Notes under the pieces: generated by a model
Told to the model about the DNA's origin: nothing
The model's database searches: none
Seen by the model: the letters and a program-made list of their open reading frames with translations, nothing else
Shown: in pieces, positions 1-7,420 of the stretch
Layout: every line of letters starts with the position of its first letter
Position numbering within the stretch: the stretch's first letter is position 1
Made by a program: the position numbers and the translations under genes
NCBI GenBank assembly: GCA_019137115.1
Contig: JAGVSV010000286.1
Span: 1 to 11,062 of the forward strand
Source of the DNA: Bacillota bacterium
GTDB taxonomy: Bacteria; Bacillota; Clostridia; Christensenellales; Aristaeellaceae
Direction of reading: 5' to 3'
Length of the DNA: 11,062 nt

Positions 1-1121
1 GCCAGAAACCCGTAGCTTAAGTTGCCCCCGGCGCGGGAGGACACCAGCCCCACCAGCGAGGGGCCCGCCGAGCAGCCCAGGTCGCCCGCCAGCGCCAGCA
101 GCGCGTACATCGCCGTGCCGCCGGTGGGCAGGTCCACCGCGGCCAGGCTGAACGTGCCCGGCCAGAACAAGCCCACCGAAAAACCGCACGCGCCCACCGC
201 AAACAGTGCCACAAACGCGTTGGGCGAAAACGCGGCCACCAGATACGCCACAATGCACAGCGAGGCAGACGCCACCATCGCGGTCTGCACCTTGAGCCGC
301 TCGCTGTATTTGGCGTGCAGCGCGCGCGCAATGCCCATCATCAGCGCAAAGAACGTGGGACCCAGCACGTCGCCCACGGCCTTGCTCACGCGCAGGCCCA
401 GCTCGGCAAAGGCGGACGCCCACTGGGCCATGCCCTGCTCGGACGCGCCGGCGCAGACCATCAGCACAAACAACAGCCAGAAGATCGGCGAGCCCAGCAG
501 GCGGCGGTAGTTGCCCGGGCGCACGTCGGCCTTGGGCAGCGTGTTGATGGGCACGTGCAGGAACACATAGATATTGACCGCCGGCACCAGCGCCCAGAGC
601 CACGCCATGTAGCGCCAGGACGAAACGCCAAACGCCAGGAAGAACGCGGTGGACAGCAGCACCACCGCCATGTGCCCCCAGCAGTAGAAGGAGTGCAGCA
701 GGCTCATGGCACCGGCCTTGTTCTCCGTCGGGCACGCCTCCACGATGGGGGACACCAGCACCTCCAGAATGCCGCCGCCCATCGCGTAGACCACCACCGC
801 CACCATCAGGCCGGTGAACGGGTCCATCACATGGGGCAGGATGCCCAGCAGCAGCATGCCCAGCGTGGTCAGCACATGCGCCGCCACGATCGCCGGGCGA
901 TAGCCAATGCAGTCGATGGTCAGGGAACCGATCAAGTCCACGACCAGCTGCACGGCGAAATTGAAGCCCACCAGCAGCGCGATTTTCTCAAGCGATATGC
1001 CAAAGTCCCGCTGGAAAGTGACCAGCAGCAGGGGTACAAAGTTGTTGATGATGGCCTGCACGATGTAGGCGACATAGGAAGCCTTGATCGTGTGGTTGAA
1101 TGTCCAGGTCCGTTTCTGCAT
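1..1121 (-). CDS. MFS transporter, C-terminus cut off by window edge
   Basis: This is an integral membrane transporter of the major facilitator superfamily. The visible 373 residues stay open to the left edge, and I estimate only a few tens of residues are missing from a usual ~400-residue protein. It shows repeated hydrophobic helices, for example around residues 14-35, 47-66, 78-96, 103-120, 150-165, 172-192, 212-224, 283-297 and 303-322. Charged loops separate them, with a short cytoplasmic-like loop near 194-208. The start is the ATG at 1121, 7 bases after the carbamate kinase stop, with a purine-rich GGAAAGG inside the end of that gene, so translation is probably coupled. Its substrate cannot be read from sequence. 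Its position after ornithine carbamoyltransferase and carbamate kinase suggests uptake or exchange of citrulline, ornithine or a related compound, but that is inference from context. The classical antiporter of this pathway, ArcD, belongs to a different superfamily (APC). Confidence 0.85.
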   Translation of the reverse strand, partial: MQKRTWTFNHTIKASYVAYIVQAIINNFVPLLLVTFQRDFGISLEKIALLVGFNFAVQLVVDLIGSLTIDCIGYRPAIVAAHVLTTLGMLLLGILPHVMDPFTGLMVAVVVYAMGGGILEVLVSPIVEACPTENKAGAMSLLHSFYCWGHMAVVLLSTAFFLAFGVSSWRYMAWLWALVPAVNIYVFLHVPINTLPKADVRPGNYRRLLGSPIFWLLFVLMVCAGASEQGMAQWASAFAELGLRVSKAVGDVLGPTFFALMMGIARALHAKYSERLKVQTAMVASASLCIVAYLVAAFSPNAFVALFAVGACGFSVGLFWPGTFSLAAVDLPTGGTAMYALLALAGDLGCSAGPSLVGLVSSRAGGNLSYGFL

Positions 1122-1128
1122 GTTTTGC

Positions 1129-2079
1129 CTATGCCCTTTCCATCGTGACCGTGGTGCCCGCCTGCCCGTTGAGCGCGCGCGCCGCCTGATCCAGCGAGGT
1201 GATGATGGCGCGTCTGCCGGAGCCGGAGCGCGCAAAGCGCATCGCCGCTTCCATCTTGGGCAGCATGGAGCCGGGGGCAAAATGCCCCAGCGCGACATAT
1301 TCCGCCGCCTCCTGCGCGGACACGAGGGAAAGCTGCCTTTGGTCCGGCTTGTGGTAGTGAAGGCTCACCTGCTCCACCGCCGTCAGAATCAGCAGCACGT
1401 CGGCACCCAGCTGCTCTGCCAGCAGCTCCGCGGCATGGTCCTTGTCGATTACCGCCGCGGCGCCGGACAGGCTGCCGTCCGCGTTTTTGATGACCGGGAT
1501 GCCGCCGCCGCCCACGGTGATGGGAATAAAGCCCCGTTCCATCAGCGCGCGCACCGCGTCAATCTCCACAATGGCAACCGGCGCGGGCGAAGCGACCACC
1601 CGCCGGAAACCGCGCCCGGCGTCCTCCTTCATCGCGTAGCCTTTCTGCGCCGCGATGGCTTCGGCCTGCCCGGCCATGTAAAACGGGCCGATCGGCTTGG
1701 TGGGGTTTGCAAAGCCGGGGTCGTCCTTATCAACCACCACCTGCGTGACCACGGTCACCACGGGGCGCGCGATGCCCTGCCTGCGCAGCACCTCGGCCAG
1801 CCCCTGCTGGATGTGGTAGCCGATCATGCCCTGGCTCATCGCGCCGCACACATCAAAAGGCATGGCCGGCGTGATGTCACGGGCCGCTTCGTTTTGCAGC
1901 ACGATCCGGCCCACCTGCGGGCCGTTTCCGTGCGCGATGACCACCCGCCAGCCGTCTTTCACAATTTCGGCGATGTGTACGCAGGTTTTGTACACGGCGT
2001 CCAGCTGGTTTTCGGCGGTTGCCGCGCTGCCCGCTTCCTGCAGGGCGTTCCCCCCCAGAGCGATCACGACGGTGGGCAT
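1129..2079 (-). CDS. arcC: Carbamate kinase
   Basis: This enzyme transfers phosphate from carbamoyl phosphate to ADP, giving ATP and carbamate, which breaks down to ammonia and CO2. It is the last, energy-yielding step of the arginine deiminase pathway and is cytosolic. The 316-residue product has the usual family length. Signatures are ALGGNAL at 7-13, HGNGPQVG at 50-57, KPIGPFY at 128-134, GGGGIPV at 190-196, DKDHAAELLA at 212-221 and GSMLPKMEAA at 270-279. These are the nucleotide- and carbamate-binding segments of the amino-acid-kinase fold. I chose the ATG at 2079 because GGAGGGG lies just upstream and the protein then begins directly with the first beta strand. The longer frame to 2169 would overlap the OTC gene. 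It follows OTC by 22 bases and precedes the MFS gene by 7, so the three form an operon. Confidence 0.96.
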   Translation of the reverse strand: MPTVVIALGGNALQEAGSAATAENQLDAVYKTCVHIAEIVKDGWRVVIAHGNGPQVGRIVLQNEAARDITPAMPFDVCGAMSQGMIGYHIQQGLAEVLRRQGIARPVVTVVTQVVVDKDDPGFANPTKPIGPFYMAGQAEAIAAQKGYAMKEDAGRGFRRVVASPAPVAIVEIDAVRALMERGFIPITVGGGGIPVIKNADGSLSGAAAVIDKDHAAELLAEQLGADVLLILTAVEQVSLHYHKPDQRQLSLVSAQEAAEYVALGHFAPGSMLPKMEAAMRFARSGSGRRAIITSLDQAARALNGQAGTTVTMERA

Positions 2080-2101
2080 GTGTCCCCTCCTTGGCGCTGC
2101 T

Positions 2102-3094
2102 TTATTGTCTGCCAATGGTGGCCACCATAATGGCTTTGATCGTGTGCAGCCGGTTTTCGGCCTGGTCAAAGACCTTGCTGTACGGCGCGCGGAACACCCT
2201 GTCCTCCACTTCCATTTCCTTGATGCCGTGCTTCTCGTAGATGTCCATGCCGATCTGCGTGTTCATGTCATGGAAAGAGGGCAGACAGTGCAGGAAAATG
2301 GCGTGCGGGTTGCCGGTGGACGCTATCACATCCTGCGTGACGCGGTACGGCGACAGCAGGTGGATGCGCTCCTCCGCCTTTTCCTCCTCGCCCATCGAAA
2401 ACCATACATCGGTGTACACCGCGTCGGCGCCGGAAACCGCGCTCAGGTCGGAGGTGGCTTCCAGCCGCGCGCCGGTGTCCCTGGCCAGCGCGGTCATCTG
2501 GTGGGTCAGCGCGCGGTCGGGCTTGAGGTTCGCCGGCGAAACCGCGGTGAACGCCATACCCAGCTTGGCCGATATGATCATCAGGGAATGCGCCACATTG
2601 TTGCGCGCGTCGCCCACAAAGACAAGCTTGCATTCGGACAGCGGCTTTTTCGTGTTTTCCATCAGCGTCATGATGTCCGCCAGCGCCTGGGTGGGGTGAT
2701 AACTGTCGGTCAGCCCGTTCCACACCGGAACCCCGGCGTAGGCGGCCAGATCCTCCGCCGTTTTCTGGCTGAAACCGCGGTACTGGATGCCGTCGTAGTA
2801 GCGGCCCAGCACACGCGCGGTATCCTCCAGCGATTCCTTTTTGCCCATCTGGCTGTTGCTCAAAAACGTGGCGCAGCCGCCCTCGTCATAGCAGGCCACC
2901 TCAAAAGCGCACCGGGTGCGGGTTGAGGGCTTGTCAAACAACAACGCGATGTTCCTGCCCTTGAGCAGGTCGCCGGGGATGCCCATGCGCTTTTTGGCTT
3001 TGAGGTCAAAGGAGAGCTGAAGCAGGTACTGGATTTCCCGGGGTGTATAGTCCTTGAGCGTCAACAGCGAGCGGCCGTTCAGGTTGACTGGCAT
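2102..3094 (-). CDS. arcB: Ornithine carbamoyltransferase, probably catabolic
   Basis: This enzyme interconverts ornithine plus carbamoyl phosphate with citrulline plus phosphate. The 330-residue product has the full family length. The carbamoyl-phosphate sites are STRTR at 57-61 and HPTQ at 133-136. The ornithine site is shown by D229 with the SMG loop at 233-235 and by HCLP at 269-272, whose Cys270 is a key residue. The C-terminal helix contains FDQAENRLHTIK (309-320). The SMG loop and HCLP identify ornithine as the likely substrate rather than aspartate or an unusual amine. The ATG at 3094 is preceded by GAAAGGAGG at suitable spacing; the longer frame to 3133 would start inside the promoter. 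It is the first gene of its operon. The catabolic direction (citrulline breakdown) is inferred from carbamate kinase 22 bases downstream and the absence of other arginine biosynthesis genes here. The biosynthetic name argF remains possible. Confidence 0.93.
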   Translation of the reverse strand: MPVNLNGRSLLTLKDYTPREIQYLLQLSFDLKAKKRMGIPGDLLKGRNIALLFDKPSTRTRCAFEVACYDEGGCATFLSNSQMGKKESLEDTARVLGRYYDGIQYRGFSQKTAEDLAAYAGVPVWNGLTDSYHPTQALADIMTLMENTKKPLSECKLVFVGDARNNVAHSLMIISAKLGMAFTAVSPANLKPDRALTHQMTALARDTGARLEATSDLSAVSGADAVYTDVWFSMGEEEKAEERIHLLSPYRVTQDVIASTGNPHAIFLHCLPSFHDMNTQIGMDIYEKHGIKEMEVEDRVFRAPYSKVFDQAENRLHTIKAIMVATIGRQ

Positions 3095-3123
3095 ACGCTC
3101 CCTCCTTTCAAGCGATCCGGCGT

Positions 3124-3151
3124 ATTGTAGCACAAGTTAACCAGTGCACAA
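3124..3151 (-). promoter_or_regulatory. Promoter of the OTC-carbamate kinase-MFS operon
   Basis: Reading the minus strand, TACAAT lies at 3129-3124 and is preceded by TGC, giving an extended -10 (TGnTACAAT). A -35-like TTGTGC sits at 3151-3146, 16 bases away, with only TTG matching consensus. The predicted transcript start near 3117 leaves a leader of about 23 bases before the ATG at 3094, with the SD site inside it. TTGTGC occurs twice, once as the -35 and once abutting the -10. A perfect 8-bp AATGCATT lies at 3150-3157 at the upstream edge. The preceding terminator supports a fresh start of transcription here. Confidence 0.6.
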
Positions 3152-3186
3152 TGCATTCGTGATGCTTTTCGCGGTGTGTTGATGGC

Positions 3187-3217
3187 AAAAGCCCCGTTCC
3201 ATGGCGTGGAGCGGGGC
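3187..3217 (-). terminator. Rho-independent terminator after pduL
   Basis: A stem-loop with 11-base arms (3191-3201 and 3207-3217) and a 5-base loop lies 21 bases past the pduL stop. Read on the minus strand, ten of eleven positions pair, with one C-A mismatch, and the arm is followed directly by TTTT (3190-3187). The U-tract is short, so termination may be partial. It marks the end of the seven-gene uronide operon and separates it from the OTC operon. Confidence 0.75.
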
Positions 3218-3237
3218 TTGGATTTGGCTGGTGGGTA

Positions 3238-3804
3238 TTACTTGACAACCTCTCCGTACACCTCGCCCCCGGCGCTGGCGGCGTTGCTTTCGTCTGTGTC
3301 AATGTGCATGGCCAGCGCGTAGCTGTCGCTGACGCGCACCACCACATCGCCAAAGGTGAGCGAGCGCTCCGGAGTGACCACTTTGACGGACACGATCTCG
3401 CCGTTGGTGACGCCCAGCGCTTTGGCGTCGGCGGTGGTCGCGTGGATGTGGCGCTTGGCCACAATCACGCCCTCGGGCAGCTCCACCTCACCCTTGGGGC
3501 CGACCAGCTTGCAGGCGGCCGAGCCCTTGGTATCGCCGGATTCGCGCACCGGGGCGGTGACGCCCAGCGCGCGTGCGTCCGAATAGGAGACCTCCACCTG
3601 CGTGCCTTTGCGGGTGGGCCCCAGGATGGACAGGTTCATCTCGCCGCGCGGGCCGATCACCTTGACCTTTTCATTGGAGGCAAACTGCCCGGGCTGGGAC
3701 AGCGCCTTCTTTTCCGTGAGCTGATAGCCCGGCCCGAACAGCGTCTCCAGGTCTTCCTGGGTCACGTGCAGGTGCCGCGCGGAGGTTTCGACCAATACTT
3801 TCAT
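3238..3804 (-). CDS. pduL: PduL-type phosphate acyltransferase (phosphotransacylase)
   Basis: PduL enzymes interconvert acyl-CoA (acetyl or propionyl) plus phosphate with acyl phosphate plus CoA, feeding acetate or propionate kinase for ATP. They are zinc enzymes unrelated to Pta. The 188-residue product has the metal- and phosphate-binding motifs of both half-barrels: SARHLHV at 8-14 (His11, His13), AKRHIHAT at 117-124 (His120, His122 or adjacent, counting from this start) and the C-terminal MHIDTDESNAA at 166-176. It begins straight at the first barrel strand, without the N-terminal encapsulation helix of microcompartment PduL, and no shell genes are nearby, so a free cytosolic housekeeping role is likely. 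I chose the ATG at 3804 because AAAGGAG ends about 8 bases upstream; the GTG at 3813 overlaps that SD site. It begins 5 bases past the ogt stop, with its SD inside ogt, so the two are probably coupled. It is the last gene before the terminator. Confidence 0.93.
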   Translation of the reverse strand: MKVLVETSARHLHVTQEDLETLFGPGYQLTEKKALSQPGQFASNEKVKVIGPRGEMNLSILGPTRKGTQVEVSYSDARALGVTAPVRESGDTKGSAACKLVGPKGEVELPEGVIVAKRHIHATTADAKALGVTNGEIVSVKVVTPERSLTFGDVVVRVSDSYALAMHIDTDESNAASAGGEVYGEVVK

Positions 3805-3809
3805 CGTTG

Positions 3810-4322
3810 TCACTCCTTTGTTTCGTTTTGTTGAGTATAGCCCGCCGCGCGGGCATTGGCAAGATTGTCACGTTCCAGTTGCAGCAGCGCTTCCTTGCGC
3901 CACAAGCCGCCGCCGTAGCCCACCATTTTGCCGCCCCCGCCGATCACCCGGTGGCAGGGCACCACCAGCGAGATGGGGTTGTTGTGGTTGGCGGATCCCA
4001 CCGCGCGGGACGCTTTGGCGTTGCCGGCAACGGCGGCGATTTCGCCATAGGTGCGGGTTTGCCCATAGGGAATGTCCAGCAAAGCCTGCCACACGCGCTG
4101 CTGGAACGGCGTGCCTTTCAGACGGATCGGCAGGTCAAAAATCGAGCGCTCGCCTGCGAAATACTGCTCCAGCTGCAGGCGGGCGTCGCTCAGGAGCGGG
4201 CTTTCGCCGCTTTGGCACCCTTCCGGCAGATGCTCGGCAAAGTCCAGGTGCACGATGGCGCCGTCTTCCTCAACCGCGGCCATCGCGCCCAATGGGGTGG
4301 GAATCAGCAAGCCTTTTTTCAT
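3810..4322 (-). CDS. ogt: Methylated-DNA-[protein]-cysteine S-methyltransferase
   Basis: This suicide repair protein moves an alkyl group from O6-alkylguanine (or O4-alkylthymine) in DNA to its own cysteine. The 170-residue product carries the complete module. A variable N-terminal domain covers about 1-68. The DNA-binding domain begins with GTPFQQRVW (70-78) and has the helix-turn-helix segment with Arg106 (SRAVGSANHNNP, 105-116). The active-site PCHRV is at 122-126 (Cys123), followed by the glycine-rich GYGGG (135-139). There is no AraC-like domain, so it is an Ogt rather than an Ada protein. Its ATG overlaps the stop of the preceding oxidoreductase gene as ATGA, and GGGAGG lies 6 bases upstream. 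This tight overlap means it is translated from the sugar operon message, an unexpected place for a DNA repair gene. Whether that link has any function is unknown. Confidence 0.95.
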   Translation of the reverse strand: MKKGLLIPTPLGAMAAVEEDGAIVHLDFAEHLPEGCQSGESPLLSDARLQLEQYFAGERSIFDLPIRLKGTPFQQRVWQALLDIPYGQTRTYGEIAAVAGNAKASRAVGSANHNNPISLVVPCHRVIGGGGKMVGYGGGLWRKEALLQLERDNLANARAAGYTQQNETKE

Positions 4323-5311
4323 GCGGGCCCTCCCGTCTTGCGCTCCTGATGGGCGCGCGCGAACTGCTGCCGGGCATCCTCCATGATGCCCATGGCCGTC
4401 AGCGAACAGCGCCGGTACGGAGTCCCATCCCGCTTTCCCGCGATGATGTCCAGAAACGCGCGGGTTTCCTGCATCATGTCGCTGCCGACGGGCTCGGACG
4501 CAATGCGGTGCTCTTCCCCTGTGCGCAGGCGGACGACCAGATCACTTAACTCCGTAATGTGGTTGATGGACAGCGCGCCGTCTTCTCCCTGGATTTCCGA
4601 CGGGGCATAACCCTGGGTGATCTTGGAGTAGGTGATCACCGACTGCATGCCGGGATACTCGCAGATCAGCGTGCCCATCGCGTCCCAGCCGTGCGCAAGC
4701 ATGTGGTTGACCGCCGCCACGCGCTGTGGCGCGCCGAACAGGTACGCCATCACCTCCACCGGGTACACACCCAGGTCCATCAGGCCGCCGGTGGCCAGCG
4801 CCGGGTTGAACGTGTTGGGCAGCTCGCCGGCCTTGAACCGATCATACTTGGAGGAATACTGGCAGAACTGCAAATGCGCGCGGCGAAGCGTGCCCAGACT
4901 GGGCAGGGCATCCCTGATGCGCTCCATGGCGGGGTTGAGGATGTTGCGCGTGGCTTCCAGCAGCACAACCCCGCTCTGGTCGGCGGCTTCATGCATGGCT
5001 TCTGCCTGCGCGCGCGTGACGGACATGGGCTTTTCAACCAGCACATGCTTGCCGGCTTTGAGCATCCACATGGACTGTTCATAGTGAAACAGGTTCGGGG
5101 ACGCGATGTACACCGCGTCCACACTGGGGTCATTGGCCAGCGCGTCCAGATTGTCATGAGCGTTTTTCGCGCCATACTCTTGAGCAAATGCCCGCGCGGC
5201 CGCAAGATCGCGCGAATAGACCGCTGCCAGCGCGAAGCCCGGCAGGGTCAATGCGTTGTCCAGCCAGAGCCGGGCAATCCAGCTGCGGCCGATGGTGGCA
5301 AATCGGATCAT
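4319..5311 (-). CDS. Gfo/Idh/MocA family NAD(P)-dependent oxidoreductase
   Basis: This is a cytosolic dehydrogenase of the glucose-fructose oxidoreductase / inositol dehydrogenase family, which oxidises or reduces sugars, sugar acids or inositols. The 330-residue product has an N-terminal Rossmann domain (about 1-120) with EKP at 93-95. Its C-terminal alpha/beta domain carries the GGLMDLGVYPVE segment (175-186) with the catalytic-type Asp179 and Tyr183. The dinucleotide loop reads ATIGRSWIA instead of the textbook GxGxxG; I recall comparable GTSWI-type variants in Bacillota members of the family. It begins 25 bases after the GH88 stop and has no recognisable SD, so translation may depend on coupling. 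Beside GH88 and an LplB/YtcP transporter it resembles yteT in the Bacillus subtilis rhamnogalacturonan operon. Its exact substrate cannot be given. Confidence 0.9.
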   Translation of the reverse strand: MIRFATIGRSWIARLWLDNALTLPGFALAAVYSRDLAAARAFAQEYGAKNAHDNLDALANDPSVDAVYIASPNLFHYEQSMWMLKAGKHVLVEKPMSVTRAQAEAMHEAADQSGVVLLEATRNILNPAMERIRDALPSLGTLRRAHLQFCQYSSKYDRFKAGELPNTFNPALATGGLMDLGVYPVEVMAYLFGAPQRVAAVNHMLAHGWDAMGTLICEYPGMQSVITYSKITQGYAPSEIQGEDGALSINHITELSDLVVRLRTGEEHRIASEPVGSDMMQETRAFLDIIAGKRDGTPYRRCSLTAMGIMEDARQQFARAHQERKTGGPA

Positions 5312-5336
5312 GAAAACGGCACGCTCAGGCCAGGGC

Positions 5337-6464
5337 TCAGCCCACCGACCAGAGCATCGGGTCCTGCTGGCTTAGCTTAGCCAGCGCCTCAATGTAGAAG
5401 TAGTCGCCATAGATGATGTTGGTCTCGCGCTCCAGCTCCGGACGGCTGTAGGAGGCGCTGTACGCCGCCGTGCAGCGCTGCAGCACGCCGCAGGTGTTCT
5501 CGTCATAGTTGGCGCTCAGCTCGTCCATCGCCTTGAGCAGACGCACCGCACCCTCCATGTAGACATCGTTGCCTGTCTCGCGGCTCAACTCGATCAAACC
5601 ACAGGCGGCGATGGCGGCGGCGATGTTGTCGACCATGTCGACGTCCTCCGGCTGCTGGAAATCCACGCGCGTCAGGCCGTCCGGGCTGACCTGGCTCAAG
5701 AAGTAATCTGCGATGCGCCTCGCGGTATAGAGGTATTTGGGGTCACGGGTGTGCAGATAGGACAGCGTGAACCCATACAGCGCCCACGCCTGCCCGCGCG
5801 ACCAGGAGGAACCGTCGTGGCTGCCCTGCCCGGCGGGGGTGCTGAGTTTCTTGCCGGTATAGGGGTCAAAGGTCACGATGTGGAAGCAGGAGCCGTCCTC
5901 CCTGACGATGTTCAGGTTGGTGGTGTCCGCGTGCACGCGCGCTACGGCGGCATAGCGGGGATCATTGGTGAGCCTGGTGGCGCTGTACAGCAGCGGCAGG
6001 TTCATCATGCAGTCCACGATGACCCAGCCCTCGCGTCCGGGCTGGTTCCAGGAGCGAATGAACTTCCCGGCGGGGTTGAAGCGGCCGGCCAGCAGGTTGG
6101 CGGCGAGCAACGTTTCGCGCAAGGCGTCCTTGTCGCCGGTCAGTTTATAGTCGGCCCCGCAGCTGATCAGATACATAAAGCCCAGGTCGTGGCTGGTGTT
6201 GTAGTAGCCGTGCATTTCCTTGAGGATCTTTTCCTGCACGCGGCGCGCCTCGCCGATGAAAAACTCATCCTCGGTCAGCGCATAGCCCTGCCACATGATG
6301 GCCGGCCAGAAGCCGTTGGTCCACCAGCCGTTGCCGCTGCGGCCGGAATCCAACCATTCGCCGCCTTTGCCCACGTAGGGAACGGTGGCTAGCTTTTCCG
6401 CCAGCGGCGCCGTGTTGCGGTATTTGCGCAGAACTTTGCCCAAAGTTTCAGTTGCCCATGGCAT
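5337..6464 (-). CDS. Glycoside hydrolase family 88, unsaturated glucuronyl hydrolase
   Basis: GH88 enzymes remove the 4,5-unsaturated uronic acid left at the non-reducing end when polysaccharide lyases cut glycosaminoglycans, gellan, pectin-like or ulvan-type polymers. The freed sugar opens to a keto-deoxyuronate. The 375-residue product has the (alpha/alpha)6-barrel family length. SHDLGF at 91-96 supplies Asp93 and IVDCMMNLPLL at 149-159 supplies Asp151; these match the two essential aspartates, 88 and 149, of the Bacillus sp. GL1 enzyme. The SHDGSSWSRGQAWALYGF stretch (215-232) is the GH88 signature and argues against GH105. No signal peptide is seen, so it acts in the cytosol on imported oligosaccharides. 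I chose the ATG at 6464 (MPWATE), with a weak GGGGGA SD at 6477-6472. The longer frame to 6557 would run into the permease gene. It follows the permease by 26 bases in the transporter operon. Confidence 0.93.
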   Translation of the reverse strand: MPWATETLGKVLRKYRNTAPLAEKLATVPYVGKGGEWLDSGRSGNGWWTNGFWPAIMWQGYALTEDEFFIGEARRVQEKILKEMHGYYNTSHDLGFMYLISCGADYKLTGDKDALRETLLAANLLAGRFNPAGKFIRSWNQPGREGWVIVDCMMNLPLLYSATRLTNDPRYAAVARVHADTTNLNIVREDGSCFHIVTFDPYTGKKLSTPAGQGSHDGSSWSRGQAWALYGFTLSYLHTRDPKYLYTARRIADYFLSQVSPDGLTRVDFQQPEDVDMVDNIAAAIAACGLIELSRETGNDVYMEGAVRLLKAMDELSANYDENTCGVLQRCTAAYSASYSRPELERETNIIYGDYFYIEALAKLSQQDPMLWSVG

Positions 6465-6490
6465 GTGATGATCCCCCAATCGATTTGTTG

Positions 6491-7408
6491 TCAGCCCTTG
6501 ACCGCGCCGATCATGATGCCCTTGACGAAGTACCGCTGCAGGAACGGATAGATGCACAGCACCGGCACGGTGGTCAGCACGATGGCGGCGTATTTGATGG
6601 ATTCGGCGAATTCGTTGACCTGGTCGTTTTCTGCCGCAGCAGAGTTGAGGATCGGCGAGTTGGCGATTAGCACCGCGCGCAGCACGTTCTGGATGGGCAG
6701 TTTCTCGTTGTCCTTTAAGTAGATGGATGCCGGGAACCAGCTGTTCCAGTGGCTGACGCCGTAATACAGCAGCAGCACCGCGATGGTGGGCATGATCAAC
6801 GGCAGCACAATGCGGAACACGATCACCAGGTCATTGGCGCCGTCGATGTACGCCGATTCCTGCAGGCTGTCGGGCACCGCCTCAATGGCCGTGCGGCAGA
6901 TGATGCTGTTGTACACGCTCATCGCGCCGGGCAGGATCAGCGCCCACAGGCTGTTGTACAGCCCCAGGTCGCGGATGTTGAGGTAGATCGGGATCATGCC
7001 GCCGGAGAAGAACATCGTGAACATGATCAGGAACAGCACCGGCTTTTTGAACATGACATCCCTGGACGCCAGGAAGTAGCCGCAGAACAACGTCAACAGG
7101 ATGTTGATCGGCAGGGATACCGCCAGCACAAACAGGATGTTCTTGTAGCCGCTGACCAGCAGCGGGTGCGAGAACGCCAGCTTGTACGAACCTGTCGTGA
7201 ACCCGACCGGCCAGTACAAGAAGCCCTGGTTGGCCACCAGGTGGGAGTTCTGGGTGAAGGATGCCACCAGCACATAGTACATGGGGTAAATCGTAAGCAG
7301 GCACAGCGCGATCATGAGGATCACGTTGAGCGCGTCAAACACCCGATCCCCGGCGGAGCGCTGGTGCCCCGCGCCGCGTTCGCGGACTTTTTCAGCTCTT
7401 GTCGTCAT
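6491..7408 (-). CDS. Carbohydrate ABC transporter permease, YtcP/LplC family
   Basis: This is one of two membrane-spanning permease subunits of a CUT1-type oligosaccharide importer. The 305-residue product has about six helices (near 26-48, 90-113, 123-142, 150-172, 200-220 and 272-292). The EAA loop that contacts the ATPase is at 184-207, with the core ESAYIDGANDLVIVFRIVLP. The NSWFPASIYLKD stretch (222-233) is typical of the YtcP group. The N-terminal ~20 residues are charged and cytoplasmic. Its ATG lies 12 bases after the LplB-like permease stop and is preceded by AGGGAG at 7421-7416, which overlaps that stop codon, so the two are probably translated together. No ATPase gene is present in the window. 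YtcP-type systems in Bacillota usually borrow a shared MsmX-like ATPase. Confidence 0.95.
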   Translation of the reverse strand: MTTRAEKVRERGAGHQRSAGDRVFDALNVILMIALCLLTIYPMYYVLVASFTQNSHLVANQGFLYWPVGFTTGSYKLAFSHPLLVSGYKNILFVLAVSLPINILLTLFCGYFLASRDVMFKKPVLFLIMFTMFFSGGMIPIYLNIRDLGLYNSLWALILPGAMSVYNSIICRTAIEAVPDSLQESAYIDGANDLVIVFRIVLPLIMPTIAVLLLYYGVSHWNSWFPASIYLKDNEKLPIQNVLRAVLIANSPILNSAAAENDQVNEFAESIKYAAIVLTTVPVLCIYPFLQRYFVKGIMIGAVKG

Positions 7409-7420
7409 ATCCGCACTCCC

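Noticed and set aside
315..1148. 277-codon plus-strand ORF
   Set aside because: His/Gln/Arg-rich antisense of the MFS gene, whose minus-strand frame gives a coherent multi-helix membrane protein.
1826..2926. 366-codon plus-strand ORF
   Set aside because: Antisense of OTC and carbamate kinase, both of which have complete catalytic motifs on the minus strand.
3145..3165. ArgR/AhrC box at the OTC promoter
   Set aside because: GAAT and ATTG flank only two bases here, whereas an ARG box has two half-sites separated by an A/T-rich four-base core; the spacing and flanks do not fit.
3238..3813. Microcompartment-targeted PduL with shell genes
   Set aside because: The protein starts at the barrel itself with no amphipathic encapsulation helix, and no BMC shell gene is in the window.
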